This document shows positions 38,285 through 50,784 of a DNA stretch of 64,000 nt, in pieces (the stretch's first letter is position 1; each line of letters starts with the position of its first letter). The notes below the pieces were generated by a model. That model had not been told where the DNA came from and made no database searches. It worked only from the letters and a program-made list of their open reading frames with translations. Source of the DNA: Leptoclinus maculatus (lineage: Eukaryota; Chordata; Actinopteri; Perciformes; Stichaeidae); NCBI GenBank assembly GCA_032191485.1, contig JAVDOI010000019.1, positions 2,508,612 to 2,572,611 on the forward strand, written 5' to 3'. The translations under genes were made by a program, and so were the position numbers.

Positions 38285-39255
38285 ACAAGTTATGGATGTA
38301 CGATACATGAGCAGAAGTAATAAGACTGCAGTACTCCCTCGAGGAATCGCTGAGCTTGTAGGACCACTTTTCTGTCTTCTTGACATCTTCACAGGAAGCT
38401 CGCACAAACACAGTATTTGAAGAGGTGCGGTGGATGCCGGTCACTTCTATCTCAGGACCTGGGTATTTTATCTGGCCTGGAACGAGAATGGACATCCAAC
38501 TGTTCCAAGCATTAACGACTGTCAATCTTGGCATATCGACAACAAACAGCCATAAATCCACGGGAGCTGCAGTGCAGGCTGGTTCACTGAAATCCAATTA
38601 AGTACAGCACAAAAGCTAACAAAGTTTCTAATCACCGACTGATCCAACGAGGAAAACTTCAATTAATAGGTTTTTGTATGTTTAAAATCTGTTGAAAGCA
38701 GAAACAAGAAATTCTTGGAAAGCGGGCGAAAAAAATCACGAGCGAAGAACATTAGCATTTGACTGAATCAGGAGGTTTCTATGCAGAATTTCGTGAAACA
38801 AATCACGCTGCGATCTGAGCCAAAGACAAACCAAACATACTGTCAAAAACTCCTGACTTCAGTAAACAGCAGGCCTTTGGTAAACACTATATTGGCCTTT
38901 TGTACATGAGCCTGGTGTCCTGACCTTGTTTGTCAACCCGTTCTTGCAGACTTGCGCTCCGTTCATCTTATCAGTCAGAATTGATCTGCCCACTCACGAT
39001 GACGTCGGCATCCTGCTTTGTGACAATATTTTTTCATGTTTCAATACGTTCCAAGCTCAAGGTTTCGACCTCGACTTCAGGGGCTGAACAGACAATTCAG
39101 AAAAAATGATTGTGCCTCCTGCCATTTCAAAATTGTGGTAGGCCCTATTGTGAGGACAATGCAATTTCGATTTTGAGTGTGCAGCTCTTAAGGAGATGGA
39201 CACTAAAATGTTCCTACGGTCATTTTGTCCGTTATTTAAAAGGACCTGTTTAGAT

Positions 39256-39731
39256 CAGTGGTTCTCAACTGGTCTGGCTGCGGGACCCACCATCACTACT
39301 TAATGACAAGCCACGACCCAAAATTAGTGTGGGAAGAATTCACCTATATGAGTCTGTCCAGTCAGAGTCTAATGACTGGTCTCTCTTGCCATTTTTCTCT
39401 TTTGAAGATTGTCCTGTGATTTTACTTTAACAACTCACGTTATAATCGTCCTGCTCTGCTATCTACTTCATCGTCTCTCCCCCGTGTGTCACGGTGTGTG
39501 TGTACATCTCACTCGAGTCAGGAAACTTGTCAGAATGCCCATATTTGATTGGCTGAGCTGCATCACGTGATGTGATTCACAACGCATTGGTCTGTGTTTT
39601 TCCTGCACCGCTGAACAAGTGGAATAATTCCGCTGAATAAAAAATGCCCTACAAGACAAAATCACAAAATCAATTTTTTTTGTCAGGCAAAGGCTGAAAA
39701 CGGGTCGCAACCCACCAGCTGAGAATCACTG
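39256..39731. mobile_element. Non-autonomous hAT transposon with intact target duplication
   Basis: Inverted ends CAGTGGTTCTCAACTGG and CCAGCTGAGAATCACTG. An exact 8-bp duplication GTTTAGAT lies at 39248-39255 and 39732-39739. The 476-bp length, CAGNGGTTCTCAA termini and 8-bp duplication are hAT hallmarks. No transposase frame is present. Confidence 0.85.
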
Positions 39732-40083
39732 GTTTAGATGACCTCAGTTTCTGTTTGACTGAAAAAAAGTTCCGTCCGTGCTTTTCCAGCATGTGTCCAC
39801 TAGCAAAACACCACTGTCAGTGTAATTCGAGAGCACACAGCGGCTGCTTTTGTCTAAACATCTGAGTCACCTGCACTGAGACGTCACTGGCCACCGAGCA
39901 CCTGGGACAGAGTTCTCATTCAGCCGGGACGCCACAGTCACAGAATCGTTTGCACCACGATGACTACTGGCCAACTTAAACAGAGCATGACAAACACTCC
40001 GCACAGAACATTGTACATTTAGAAATTTATAAGTAAAGTGCAGATGAGTTGATACACAGAACTAATGTGACTGTTTATTTAAA

Positions 40084-40260
40084 GATAAGATAAGATAATC
40101 CTTTATTAGTCCCGCAGCGGGGAAATTTACAGGATTACAGCAGCATATAGTATAATGCAAACAAGAGACAGTAAAAAAACAAGTACTATAAATAAGTAAA
40201 TAAGTAATAAATCAGTAAGGAATATTAACTAAGTAAAAAAGAAATCCACAATAACTAAAA
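40084..40260. repeat. Dispersed repeat family C, copy 1
   Basis: CCTTTATTAGTCCCGCAGCG then GGGAAATTTACAGGATTACA, also present at 45177-45440. A retroelement-tail-like repeat; class not assigned. Confidence 0.6.
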
Positions 40261-42309
40261 TATTAGACTGTCGCTGTGACCTGTCCCCACCCTAGTTGTC
40301 GTTTCTATATCCAACATATTGTACTAAGTGTTTGCCTATAAAAAAAAGACAAATATTGACATTTTGTGGGTTACAAAATTCAGAATTCGTCTCATCAATT
40401 CAACTGGCAGGACCCTTTCTACAATCTCTACTAGCAGGTCAAATTAAGTGTAGCAGAAGCTGAATGGCATGTTCTTTAACATTATGCAAGTATGAATACA
40501 TAATTTAGGTCAACTGACTCTTCAACCTGGTTTTGTGGTTTTGGAGCAAGTCATGGTCAAACGTGTAAAAGTGATACCCGTTACCCTGAAAGGTTGAAAG
40601 AAGTATAAGTTATACTATAAGTTAGATATAAGTTTCTAAAATGTTACGTTTCTACGTAAAAAACCTGTGGACCTAACATTAGCAGAGTACGTTAGCACAT
40701 CATTAGCATTAGCATTTCTATGCTACGCTAGCCACTGAAGGTATACTGAGTGTAAACACATGCTGCTTCAGCTTTTGAATGATTGTAACAGTGAATAAAG
40801 ACCTACCCGGCTTTACAGGAACAGTGTTGTCCCTTCATTTATTTGTTTTATGTCTCGATCTCCAGGTGATGTGGTGGTTCACTTTAACACTGTGATTTGT
40901 AGCTTTAGCTTCTATCTTTCATCTGTTTAACCTGTTTTCGCTGCTGAATCAGTTTGACATCCTGGATATATCCTTCAAACGCATATTGTAGATCCTTCTG
41001 TGCTTGTCTCTGAAATCGCTTTTCCATTTTCCCAAATATTAGATCATATTGCTTCAGGGTGTGCAGTTAGTGACAGTGTGGGCTCCATTGTAGCTCTGAC
41101 AGCTTGACATGTTGCAAAGGGCCGGGGCTTAGCGAAGCCTCAATTTGGTCATCCAAAATGCATAATAAGAAAACACTGTTCTCTGGCAGATTTCATCCTC
41201 CTGTGTGTCCGATTAAAGGACAGTGTGGGGATATTCACTGTGTCAAAAACTCATGTTCTGTTGCATCAGTGACCATGAACCTGGTGGACCATGCTCTGAT
41301 CATTCAGAGGCCTCGTGGTGTTGGATGTTAGTGCTGACACGCCACCATGTTGAAAGAAAGTAATGACATCACCTCCCACTTCCTGATCCCTCCCTAGGAT
41401 TGGGTACGACTTTATTGATTGCAATTCTACTCATCAGTGCCGATTCATGTTGGATCCCGCTTCAGAGTCTTAGCAGAGAGCGGTCAGACATGTTGAAAGC
41501 AAAGACAAGCCTTACCTCCAGCCAGTTTGGGCTGCCGGATTCTATGATTCCCTTTAGTTAAAATGTAAATAAAGTGTATAAATGTGCACAAGTTGAATGT
41601 TGGCTGTTTGCAACAGGTTTTTACCTTTACTAGACACACAATATGATAGTTGTAAACTCAAGCAGCTGTGTGTGCGAACGCCCCTTCATGTTTATAAGAT
41701 CTTCAGCAAGACACTGAACCCCCGTAGCTGACCTCTGACCCCCTGACCACCACGTGGATTTTGAGAAAATAAGGGACTTTCCCTGCAAGGATCAACATTT
41801 CACATTTTAAATAAAATATTTTAAAAAGCTTTGATGCATGCTGTTGCTTTGTGAACGTTACAAGTGTGCTCAATGCACATTCCATTCCATTGACTTACGC
41901 AATCAAGCAGGTAAAAAATAGGCAGCTCTACACCATGTACCACCTTCTCAGATTTCAATTTCATGTGTGGAAAGTGTTTTGGAAAACTGCCAAATGTTTC
42001 TGTCCTTCGTGGCACTGCCTCGCTGCGTCTTTGTGTGAGTGACAGCCACTTCTTTTGATAACTGACTTGGCATCTAGCTCCCCGGCTCATTTGTTCATCC
42101 GCGCTCTAAGTTACATCAGCCAGGACCAGCGGCGCTTCAACCGGGTCTGGCCTCGCAAGTGTCATTCAAGGCCTCCCAAAACAGCCAATGAGGAGCGAGA
42201 ATCCCCACCCAAGCTCTGCACTACTGCCAGGTGTTCAAACCTGTTCTGGCATTTCTCCTCACCTGCAGCTTTGTAGAGTCACTGAGGGGGTCTGTTTTAG
42301 AGTGTAACA

Positions 42310-42685
42310 TTAAAGGGGCACACCACCATTTTTACACATGAAGTTTGGTTCATTTGTTATAAGGACTTCCATTCATCCTGTCATAGTGACGTCACCGCGG
42401 CCACCTCAGCTTCGTCTCGAGACTTTTTGAGCTCATTTTTTTTATCAGAAAGCCGGTGTTACAAACGTGGGGGTTAAAGATGTAGGTGTTTACCGGTCAG
42501 GGAGGGTCTAATAAAAGACACCATCCAGGTGCATTAAGGGAAATGTAGGATCCATACTACGGACTTAAAGTCAGTATTTCTCAGCTTTTGCTAATTCAAT
42601 TTTGACCGTTCTCTTATGTGTGTCTTGCATGGCCCCCATCTTTGGAAGTGCAATACTAAATGGCCAGAGTGACCCTTTAAACTAG
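42310..42685. mobile_element. Possible MITE with imperfect inverted ends
   Basis: Left ATTAAAGGGGCACACC and right AGAGTGACCCTTTAAACT are roughly inverted. Similar AAAGGGTCAC ends bound common fish repeats. No target duplication was established. Confidence 0.35.
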
Positions 42686-44280
42686 AGGGATTAATAATGT
42701 AATGTTACAGATTACCATTTCAACTTTAATCAATTTAATTACACTTCATTTACTCCGTGCTCCATTTTGGTTGCAGTCGAGCAATGTGACTATACGGTTT
42801 CCTCTGCAAATGTGTGTGTGTGTGTGCATGCAGCCTTTACTACAGTGGTTCCTCAAAGCTTTAAGGTAGCAATAAAACACACCCACTGGGGCATTATTAC
42901 CACTGGAGATATTTTTAAAAGCTATCTGACAAAGATGTAAGTGGAGCTTAGAAGAAGACATGACCAGATCAGTTCTTCCTGTCGTGGAAGTAAGGTGCAA
43001 AGCGAGAACAGAGCGGTGAAAGTGGACCGTCACTGTGTGGCAACCGGGTATTTTTAGCAGTCAGAAGGGTAATGATAGAATCTGAACTCACCCCATAAAA
43101 ACATGCCTTCACTGAGACATTCTCCCCGACTCAATCTAGTCTTTGTTTGTAGCCACGAGCAGCCGCTCTGCTGCTTGTAGCTGGGATTAAGGAGAGTTGC
43201 TTCAAAATGCTTAGAAGGATGAACATAAAGTATCAAAGTGACAACAACAAAACAAATCCTCCTTAAGACCTGAATGTCTGTCTTACCCAACTCTTCCTCC
43301 GAGTTATTACCAAAGCAGCAGAAGAAATGACGCAAAAACTAATGAGATAAGTGATGACATAAAAGAAAGCCAAACAGTTCATGGGAGAGCATCAGCTTTG
43401 CTCACGAGCTTTTTTTGGAGATGACATCAAGTTAAAACAATATTTCCAACCGGATACTGCAGCAGTTTAAGGCAGTGTTTGCAGTCATAACACATGTATT
43501 AGCCTTCAGTGAGCGCTGCAGGCCACACTCAGCACGCTATACTGCAGTTACATAAAGCCACGACCTATATCATAGGCTACCGTTATTCATATCCCCCCCC
43601 CCCCCCACACACACACCCCCCGTCCCATGTTGATCGCTTCGGGGTGGGGAAACTTCGTATCTGTGAAATGTGTGAGTTGCAAACACGCCGGGAGCACAAA
43701 ACAGCGGCAGAAATGATTTAAAGTGGCAACGATAACAGTCCGCCTTTGTGTGTTTTCTGTCAAAAAAAAAAGAGGCAGACAGCAGCGCAGCAAGCGTGCA
43801 CAACACGGCGCGCACAGCGGAGTTTTCACCCCGCAAATGCACGATTCAACTGGTGGACCCAATCGGGGAAAGCGTGCTTTCGAGCGAAATCGGACACTAA
43901 ATGGCCACCGCGCGATATCACGCACCGTAAACGAAGACGCGTGTTTGGCGAGTAGCGCAGCTTTATAGAGACTTCAGGCAACACCCTGCAGGAAGCGCTC
44001 CACACGGCGCTGCTGTCTCTCAAAACATGCGGTAGTTCAGCGGAGGTATCCGATACAAATAATAATCAAAACATGAAAACGAGTCTTTTAAACAAAAGCA
44101 TTACACACAAGACTTCAAAAACAAATCTGGCATTTGTTCTAGTTCTCTAATCCCGTCAGATCAATCATCAGAACTAAACCACCAGCCAGCGAGCCTGGTG
44201 TTAGTCACAATGAACCAGCAGATCTGCAGGGTTAGGATGTAAATAAATAAAAAAGTAAAGGATTAGCTGTTTAAATGTTG

Positions 44281-44309
44281 GGGGGAGGAGGAGGAGGAGG
44301 AGGAGGGGT
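44281..44309. repeat. (GGA)n tract at start of intron 1
   Basis: Eight GGA units directly beside the proposed first-exon donor. Confidence 0.9.
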
Positions 44310-44314
44310 CTTAC

Positions 44315-44400
44315 CTAACGTCTTGGTGCGGCGGACAGCTGTAGCGGGCGGAGGAGAGGAGGCGGCGGACTAGTGGAGACAAGAGTTGGAGACCCTTCCC
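44315..44400 (-). other. slc38a4: Probable slc38a4 non-coding first exon (5' limit approximate)
   Basis: The minus strand reads GC-rich, CCGCC-repeated sequence ending CGTTAG before the donor GTAAGAC. It lies in the only marked CpG-rich stretch upstream of the start codon, which suits the promoter and first exon of a widely expressed transporter. The downstream intron begins with a (CCT)n tract. No transcript data are available; the 5' end near 44400 is a guess. Confidence 0.5.
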
Positions 44401-44503
44401 ATTTAACAAGCGAAGAGACTGAGTGGAAATTTCCATCTGCCATGTGATGATGGCAACTCCTGAAGCGTCGTGTTACACCGCCAAACACTGACGGGGTGGT
44501 GGT

Positions 44504-44522
44504 GGGGGGGGGGGGGGGGGGG
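44504..44522. repeat. Poly-G tract, 19 nt
   Basis: Uninterrupted G run about 100-200 bp upstream of the proposed first exon (C-rich on the gene's strand). Confidence 0.9.
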
Positions 44523-44713
44523 TCCTTATTCTCTCATGTACCTCCCCTCCCTCCCAAGTAGTACCCATTTGGCAATACACTTACAAGTCGGGGAAAACGT
44601 CTTATTGACTTCAAAATGACGATTTTTGTGTGGATTCATCCGGGTTAATCTCAAACACACTATATGTTGGAATATAATTATCGTCACGCACATGCACAGA
44701 GGCTTAATTGTGC

Positions 44714-44734
44714 GGGGGGGGGGGGGGGGGGGGG
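44714..44734. repeat. Poly-G tract, 21 nt
   Basis: Uninterrupted G run; second of two within 230 bp upstream of the gene. Confidence 0.9.
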
Positions 44735-45176
44735 TTTGCGTGACGTTTCAGATGAAAGAAAAGAAAAAAGAGAGGGTTGATTATATAGTGTGCCCGTCTA
44801 CTGACTGGGGATCCTTTGTTTACATTCCGCCCGGCCACGTTGTCCACGACGTGCTGTTAAAGGGGAAGTATAGTGAGGGGGGAAAAAACACTGGAGGGAC
44901 GCAAGAGGTGAGATTTGTTTTATAAACCGCGTGTGTTGTGGACAAGAGCTCAAGTCGCGTACTTAAGTTCACTTTTGAGGAGCGTGTACTTTATTTCCGT
45001 TTCGAGGTGGGCCTACTTCTACTGCTGGAAAAATACCACTTCAAATATAAATGAAAAACAAACAATGACAACAATTTTTGGTTGTTGTTGTTTGTAGCCT
45101 AATTAGTGGTGCTTATGGAACACGTGAAAATTCGCTTGTACGTCTTGAAATAAGATGTTTTATTTAGTCCTCATGA

Positions 45177-45440
45177 GATAAAATAATAGATAATACTTTA
45201 TTAGTCCCACAGCAGGGAAATTTGCAGGATTACAGAAGCACAATGGACAGTGCAGACGAACAAACAAGAGACATAAGTAGAAAAACAAGATCAAAACAAG
45301 TATAAGAAAGAAGTGATCACACAGTAAAGGTATAATAAATAAATGAAAAACGTAAAAAACGAAAATATGATATAATCGAAAGGAATGGTTAATATTGCAC
45401 AGTGGATTGCACAGATTATTTATGTTGCACAGTATAAAAA
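45177..45440. repeat. Dispersed repeat family C, copy 2
   Basis: TACTTTATTAGTCCCACAGC then AGGGAAATTTGCAGGATTAC matches copy 1. It is followed by an A-rich stretch with AACAAGAGACA, also found after copy 1. Confidence 0.6.
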
Positions 45441-46667
45441 GAGCTATATTCCACTAGTATAAGAAAGTGTGTCGTAATAAACCTGTAATGCTCAAAAGAA
45501 GTATTTTTTTCACTTAACAAGTTATTCATAAATAAATATAAAATATAAAAACAAATCCCTATACCTCCCTGAAATGGTACTTGTATGGTGATTCTGTCTG
45601 ATACAAATTGTTATAAAATATTTTGACTAGTACTTTCTACGAAATATACTAAGACTTTGCATTTTTGCAGTGCAGTGAAGTACTACTCAGATCTTTTACT
45701 TGAGTAAAAATGTACAAGTAGAAATAACCGTCGATTATCAGCACCATAACTCCTAATCTGCCAGATATCGAAACAGTGTTTTTTCTTTGCTCCTTTGTGC
45801 CCCCCCCCCCCCGGACCAGAGTTCATCTGTGGATCACAGTGTGTGAGTTCTTGTGATTTTTTCTTTGATTTCTTTGGCGGATACTTGTGCTTTACTCCAG
45901 AAAAACGGCAAATATAAAACACGTCACTGTCTCTGTGCTGGAGGATTTTCTTTTTCCAAAGACAGAACAACCAGACTTCATGTGGAAAACAGGCATTTGT
46001 AGAGTTAGATTTTATTTCTGCGTCATGCCAAACATTTGGCCCCTTTCACATGGTTTTAGAAACGCTGTATATCAAACATCAAATATAAAATTTATATATA
46101 TATATACCTTAGTACAAAACAAAAAAGACCCAATCATTTATCACCTATAAGTAATATAAGTAATTTTATAAAACTTTAAAAAAGTACATGTCACAGACAA
46201 AGAAAGAAAATTATACAAGTCTCAGTCTCGGTGCATCTTCAATTTAAAAAAATAAAAATAAATCTGTTTTCCTTTCATGTAACGAAAAGAAAAGTATTGG
46301 GTGTTTCCTAGCGAAAATAGGATGAAAATGAAAATCCTTTTCTACATCCTTGAGACGGCACATTGATGGCACACCTTTCTTCTTCCTGCCTGGATTCTGA
46401 CTTAGTATATGTTCTCTGATACTTCCTCCTCTTCTATTCACAGGGTGGAAAGAGGAAGCTGATGTCTGCTTGACAACATCCGCCCGCAGTCTTCACCTCC
46501 TTCAATGCCAACAGGCGTGTTACTGTGACAGACATCACTTCCTGCAGGATGTACAATCAGATGATTGGCAGCTCTCTCCCCCCTTCCCTACCTACATATT
46601 CTTGGATTTAAATGCAGCTCACTGGACCCTCAACACACTTAGCTTAATTTCTATCTAGTCATCGATT

Positions 46668-46755
46668 ATTTATACCCAATTATCCTTTGAAGCTTATCCC
46701 AGCATGCACTAGGCAAGAGCTACACCCTAGAGAGGACACCAGTCTATCACAAGGA
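46668..46755. repeat. Relic of the CTTATCCCAGCATGCA repeat
   Basis: GAAGCTTATCCCAGCATGCA with CTACACCCTAGAGAGGACAC and CAGTCTATCACAAGG, a degraded copy of a repeat common in fish. Confidence 0.5.
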
Positions 46756-48001
46756 GTATAGACTGCTGCAGGATTTAGGCCTAAAACCCAGAAATGAGTC
46801 AGCATTTTTGCACTTTCTGATCGCTCCTCTCGAAGTCAATGAGTTTTTGGTTAGGTGTCCGGAATAAGGTCTGTGTTTAACGCAAGCTCAAGAGATTTTA
46901 ACATTTTGTTCTACACCATAAAATACGTCAGTAAATACGCCTCTGGTGAATTTTGAAGCTTTTACGTAATTTTTTAAAAGGCAGATTTTAACAAACGGCT
47001 AAACGAAACTACAAAACTCCATGACGCCGAACAAAAGTCCACCTTTATTTTAGTGGTGGTGTAGTTCCTTCATAGCCCACCATTTGCTTTTTACTTCTGA
47101 GGATTTCATTCACGCTTCAAAAATCAGAAAAGTGGTGTGAAGATTATCTTGCGGAACAAAACGTGCAAATATCATTAAACGTGTGTTTGCCACAGAGATT
47201 ATTTTCTGCAATAATTCAAAATCCAATAGAAAAATCCCATTGGCTTTTCGTCAAGAACCAGCGCGATGCTAACTTCCGGGGTTGGCCTACATAAACAGGT
47301 GTGCTCTATGGACATACAACCACATTTTCCAACCACATCCATGCCCACTAATAGTTCACTAAACATACTGTGAGACTGTTTTTGTGTGTGTGGTTAAATT
47401 TTAACCGTTCCTGTCCATTCACTTTCCTAATGGACAGTACGAAAATGATTGGGGTGGGGAGGGTGGCACTCTATAAAAAGGTGAGACCCTGCCCAGCTTA
47501 ATTTATATTTTCATTGGACTCTCCTCATGACATGGAATAAAAATCCAATACCCTCGCCCCATGATCTCAAAACAAACGCAACAAAATGGGTAAAATACAG
47601 TACAACCATACAGAACTGTGAGCAGGTTCCAGCTCTGCAGCTGCTGAAGGACTGGAGCGCCACAATATATTCACCCCCACCCAAAATACATACCAACAAA
47701 TAGCCTAAAATTAAACATGGATTGGATCAGATGATGTCATCGCCTAATGTGTCTGACTGTCGGAATCAAATCAATAACACAACGATGAGTCACAAGACAT
47801 TGCCTGGAGGCAGATTGCAGATAGGCGAATCTGTATCATTTTGAAAATGTCCGACTATTTGAAGTCAGCTCTATTTTTTAATTATCTTTTTTGCTTTCTG
47901 TATGTTGAATTTCAATGTGATGTTTGACGGAGCATTTTTTTCCTGGCTGCAAATGTTTATATAGATTGAAATTAAAATTGATTTGTGTTACAAAACTGAC
48001 T

Positions 48002-48024
48002 GGGGGGGGGGGGGGGGGGGGGGG
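48002..48024. repeat. Poly-G tract, 23 nt
   Basis: The longest pure G homopolymer in the window. Confidence 0.95.
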
Positions 48025-48643
48025 CATCTACCACATAGCATAATCAGATATGGGAACACTTTAATTTGCACAAATGTATCCACCCAATTCACTGACCAAG
48101 AAATGAAAAGTCTGCATTCCAGAAATGAAAACTTATGATTTAGATCTGATGGAGTTATCTGAGATTCATTGTCAGGATTTTAATCTAAGTAGGCCACACA
48201 AATGTGAATCGCTAACCAGGTGTGTTTTATAGCAGCAGCTGGAGACTCAGAGGGAACTTTTCTCCTGCTGAGCCAAACCACAATATAATATCAATAATAT
48301 CAATGAAGCGTCTCAGTCCCTGCTCGCACACATGCAGTAGAGAGGGAGCCGGCTGTGTACTGTATGGCACATGTTCTCCTACACACACAGCTGGTTTCTG
48401 TGTTTTGCGACCTCGGCGATACACGAGGACAGAGTTTTGTTTCTGTTTTTGGTTTCAGCTCGACCAGCTGGGAAAGAACGGATGATAAACTGTGTCTTCA
48501 GATCAGTTCTTTTCACTGCACATTAAGCGTGATCATTCTGAAGATCATTCTAAAGATGATATTTGTTGTGACCAATTTAGTGGTCTGTGTACCTGGCTGT
48601 CATTCTTTGTTCCAGGAAGCTTTTGATTAACCAACTCCACTTG

Positions 48644-48700
48644 TCCAATCAGTGGCACCTGATCCACCTACAAAAGGCCCCTCCTCCACCTCTCTCAGCC
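48644..48700 (+). promoter_or_regulatory. Promoter-like sequence upstream of a short frame
   Basis: A CCAAT-type motif TCCAATCAG at 48644-48652 and a TATA-like CTACAAAAGG at 48668-48677, followed by a pyrimidine-rich stretch. The two motifs are closer than is usual. Speculative. Confidence 0.2.
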
Positions 48701-48873
48701 AGCAGAGTCTGCAGAAGCTGAATAGTCCCTCAACACCACTTTGTCTCCTTTTTGTTCTCTTTTCATTTACTTAATAACCTTAGAAATTGGTTTATCCATC
48801 TTAGTTTCTTCCTTTAAGTTGCTTCCCTGGAGCCAGGGTTCCTAACGCTGACAACAGAAGCAGAAGAAAAGAT

Positions 48874-49020
48874 ATGCCTGAACCTATCAAAGCTGCCACT
48901 GAGTTGCCCTATTATCACCCTTTTGATGAGGCTCCAGTACACAAATACCCATGTCGGATGTTGGAGGGATTCTCACTGCGCTTCTTCTTTGGCGCTACGT
49001 CTCATGAGTTCATGTTCTGA
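48874..49020 (+). CDS. Unidentified 48-residue open frame
   Basis: ATG (48874) to TGA, 48 codons, opening MPEPIKAATELPYYHPFDEA and closing FFFGATSHEFMF. It resembles no family I know. It has a mixed, non-repetitive composition, unlike most frames of this flank, and lies about 200 bp after a promoter-like sequence. It has no sequence repeated elsewhere in the window. It could be a first coding exon, a relic or a chance frame. Confidence 0.15.
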   Translation: MPEPIKAATELPYYHPFDEAPVHKYPCRMLEGFSLRFFFGATSHEFMF

Positions 49021-50784
49021 ATCACAACACAGAAACTCAGTAAAGCATCTCTCATGAGAGTCCTTCAGCTGATAATCATTAAATACCCCCAACACTGTTG
49101 CAAGAAAGACCTGAGATCATTTAAGTTCACCAGAAGGAGGAACTATCACTCAAAACTACTTGACGCCGGCGATGGTGATGGTCAAACACCATCACGTGTT
49201 GTTCGTCTTCACTGATCTTTGATTGTCAGATACGATATACTGTGCCTAAGCAGAGTAAAGCAGTTCGTGCCCATTTGCGAATAAATGTAATAGAAAAATG
49301 TAAGTGAATGAGTTGAAATGAAGTTTGGCCATAAATGTTTGGATGATCTCACGTCAAAGATGGCCGCCCACATATTCTGTGCCCATTCGGAAATACAGGA
49401 CATTTTGAATGACCGTGACATGGCGACTTCAAAGCTCTGCTAATCAATCTTTTTATAATTAACAATCAAATGTGTAACCTAAACAACTTGCAACATTGAA
49501 CCCAAAGAGCTTTTTAGCCTATTTTTACCACGATTTTAATGGCAACAAATGTACTTTATAGTTCATTCTCATGACTCTTATCGACCTCTTTTCCCAAAGC
49601 AGCTCTATTAAATTCATTGTACGCTGAATGACCAGCGCCAAATGGCAAACAGACAAAGTTAGAGGCCGATCATCATCAACAATCATTTGGCATCATTTAT
49701 TACATAGAGCCTGCATGTAAAATCATACAGTACACAATCTGGAACTGACACGACCATAGTGGAATGGGGCCATGCTTACATTTTACAACTGTATTTGTTC
49801 TTTACTGAGTGTATTTTACTGTTTGCCTTCACACACTGGAATGACCTGAAGGCAGTACGGTAGTAACCTGGGAAGTCCTCACATGCATAAACGTGAGCTT
49901 CTTTAGCCCCGTTAACCTCAACAAAGATAATAGAATCAGTGAACTCACATCAGCCCTTTACTGAAATTACATTTGACCTACATGATGAAAGAAGCAATGG
50001 GGGAGCTTCCAGCCATGTTGATAGTGAACCTTTGTGCTACGAACTTTCTACACAAGTTCGTGACGACTGTAACCCTTCCCAGCAGCAAACGGTGTGGCCC
50101 CAGTTGAGAGTTAAATTTGGTAAACAACTCGCGACTAAACCTGCGGCTGCCGTCCTGCCCACCCTGGTCAAACAGTGTCGAACTTGGTGGCTTGAACTTG
50201 AGCATGATTCTGACAAACAGAGCTTACATAAACTTCAGACACACCTGTTACTGCCGGCAAACACCCATTGGGCAAACCCGTCAAACAAAAGCAAAGGTTA
50301 TGTAACCGGCTTAGAAATGACACAAATGCACTGAACAAACGTCTACCCTCGTTTGAGTTATCACTGGGAGAACTTGAATTTACTGAGCTGGAAAAATGTA
50401 ACCTCTCACCCTGGCAGTGTCTTGCTCACTGTCACAGAGTGGTCTATTGCGTGGTGCAATCACCGGCTGTTTACCGGATAATAACCACATCTGTGTTTTT
50501 GCTGTGGTTGACAGTCTGACGGACAAACGGCACAGGAGGGTGAATGCTCAAACCTGTGTGTTTTTGTTAAATTCCAACATCTGTCTGCTTGATTCAGAGT
50601 AAAAAGAAGCTTTCATCTGTTGGAGGGAGAGCACACGGGCCCTGACAAAGACCCTTCACCTCTTACAAGTGGATGTTTATCCAGATGGTTGTTATTTTGA
50701 CCATGAGAGCTAGGGCTGGGAATTGGTGTTTGACCGAAATAACGCAGTATCAAGTAGTGTCAAACCTTTTCCAGTCAAACGATA
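49021..50784. other. Stretch without recognised gene
   Basis: Contains a 131-codon plus-strand frame (49939-50334, MNSHQPFTEITFDLHDERSN...) overlapped by an antisense frame at 49978-50205. Neither resembles a known family and no splice pattern supports them. Confidence 0.3.

Larger units (their letters stand above)
29340..44314 (-). other. slc38a4 intron 1 (about 15 kb), repeat-bearing
   Basis: Between the proposed first exon and the start-codon exon. No coding exon was recognised on either strand. It holds the hAT element at 39256-39731, relics listed separately, and long unannotated AT-rich stretches (31-33 kb, 34-35.6 kb, 36-37.8 kb, 40.3-42.3 kb) in which I see nothing definite. Confidence 0.5.
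43650..44460. promoter_or_regulatory. CpG-rich promoter region of slc38a4
   Basis: CpG dinucleotides cluster here, for example around 43800-43960 (CGGCGCGC, CCGCGCG, GACGCG) and 44315-44360 (GCGGCGG, GGGCGG). The surrounding tens of kilobases are CpG-poor. It spans the proposed first exon and the start of intron 1. No TATA box is evident. Function is inferred from position and composition. Confidence 0.5.
44745..48001. other. Upstream flank without recognised gene
   Basis: Apart from the repeats at 45177-45440 and 46668-46755 and a poly-C run near 45799-45812, no exon or RNA gene could be supported on either strand. Confidence 0.4.

Noticed and set aside
46244..46441. Minus-strand frame rich in Lys/Arg
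   Set aside because: No family resemblance and no splice context; A/T-rich low complexity explains it.
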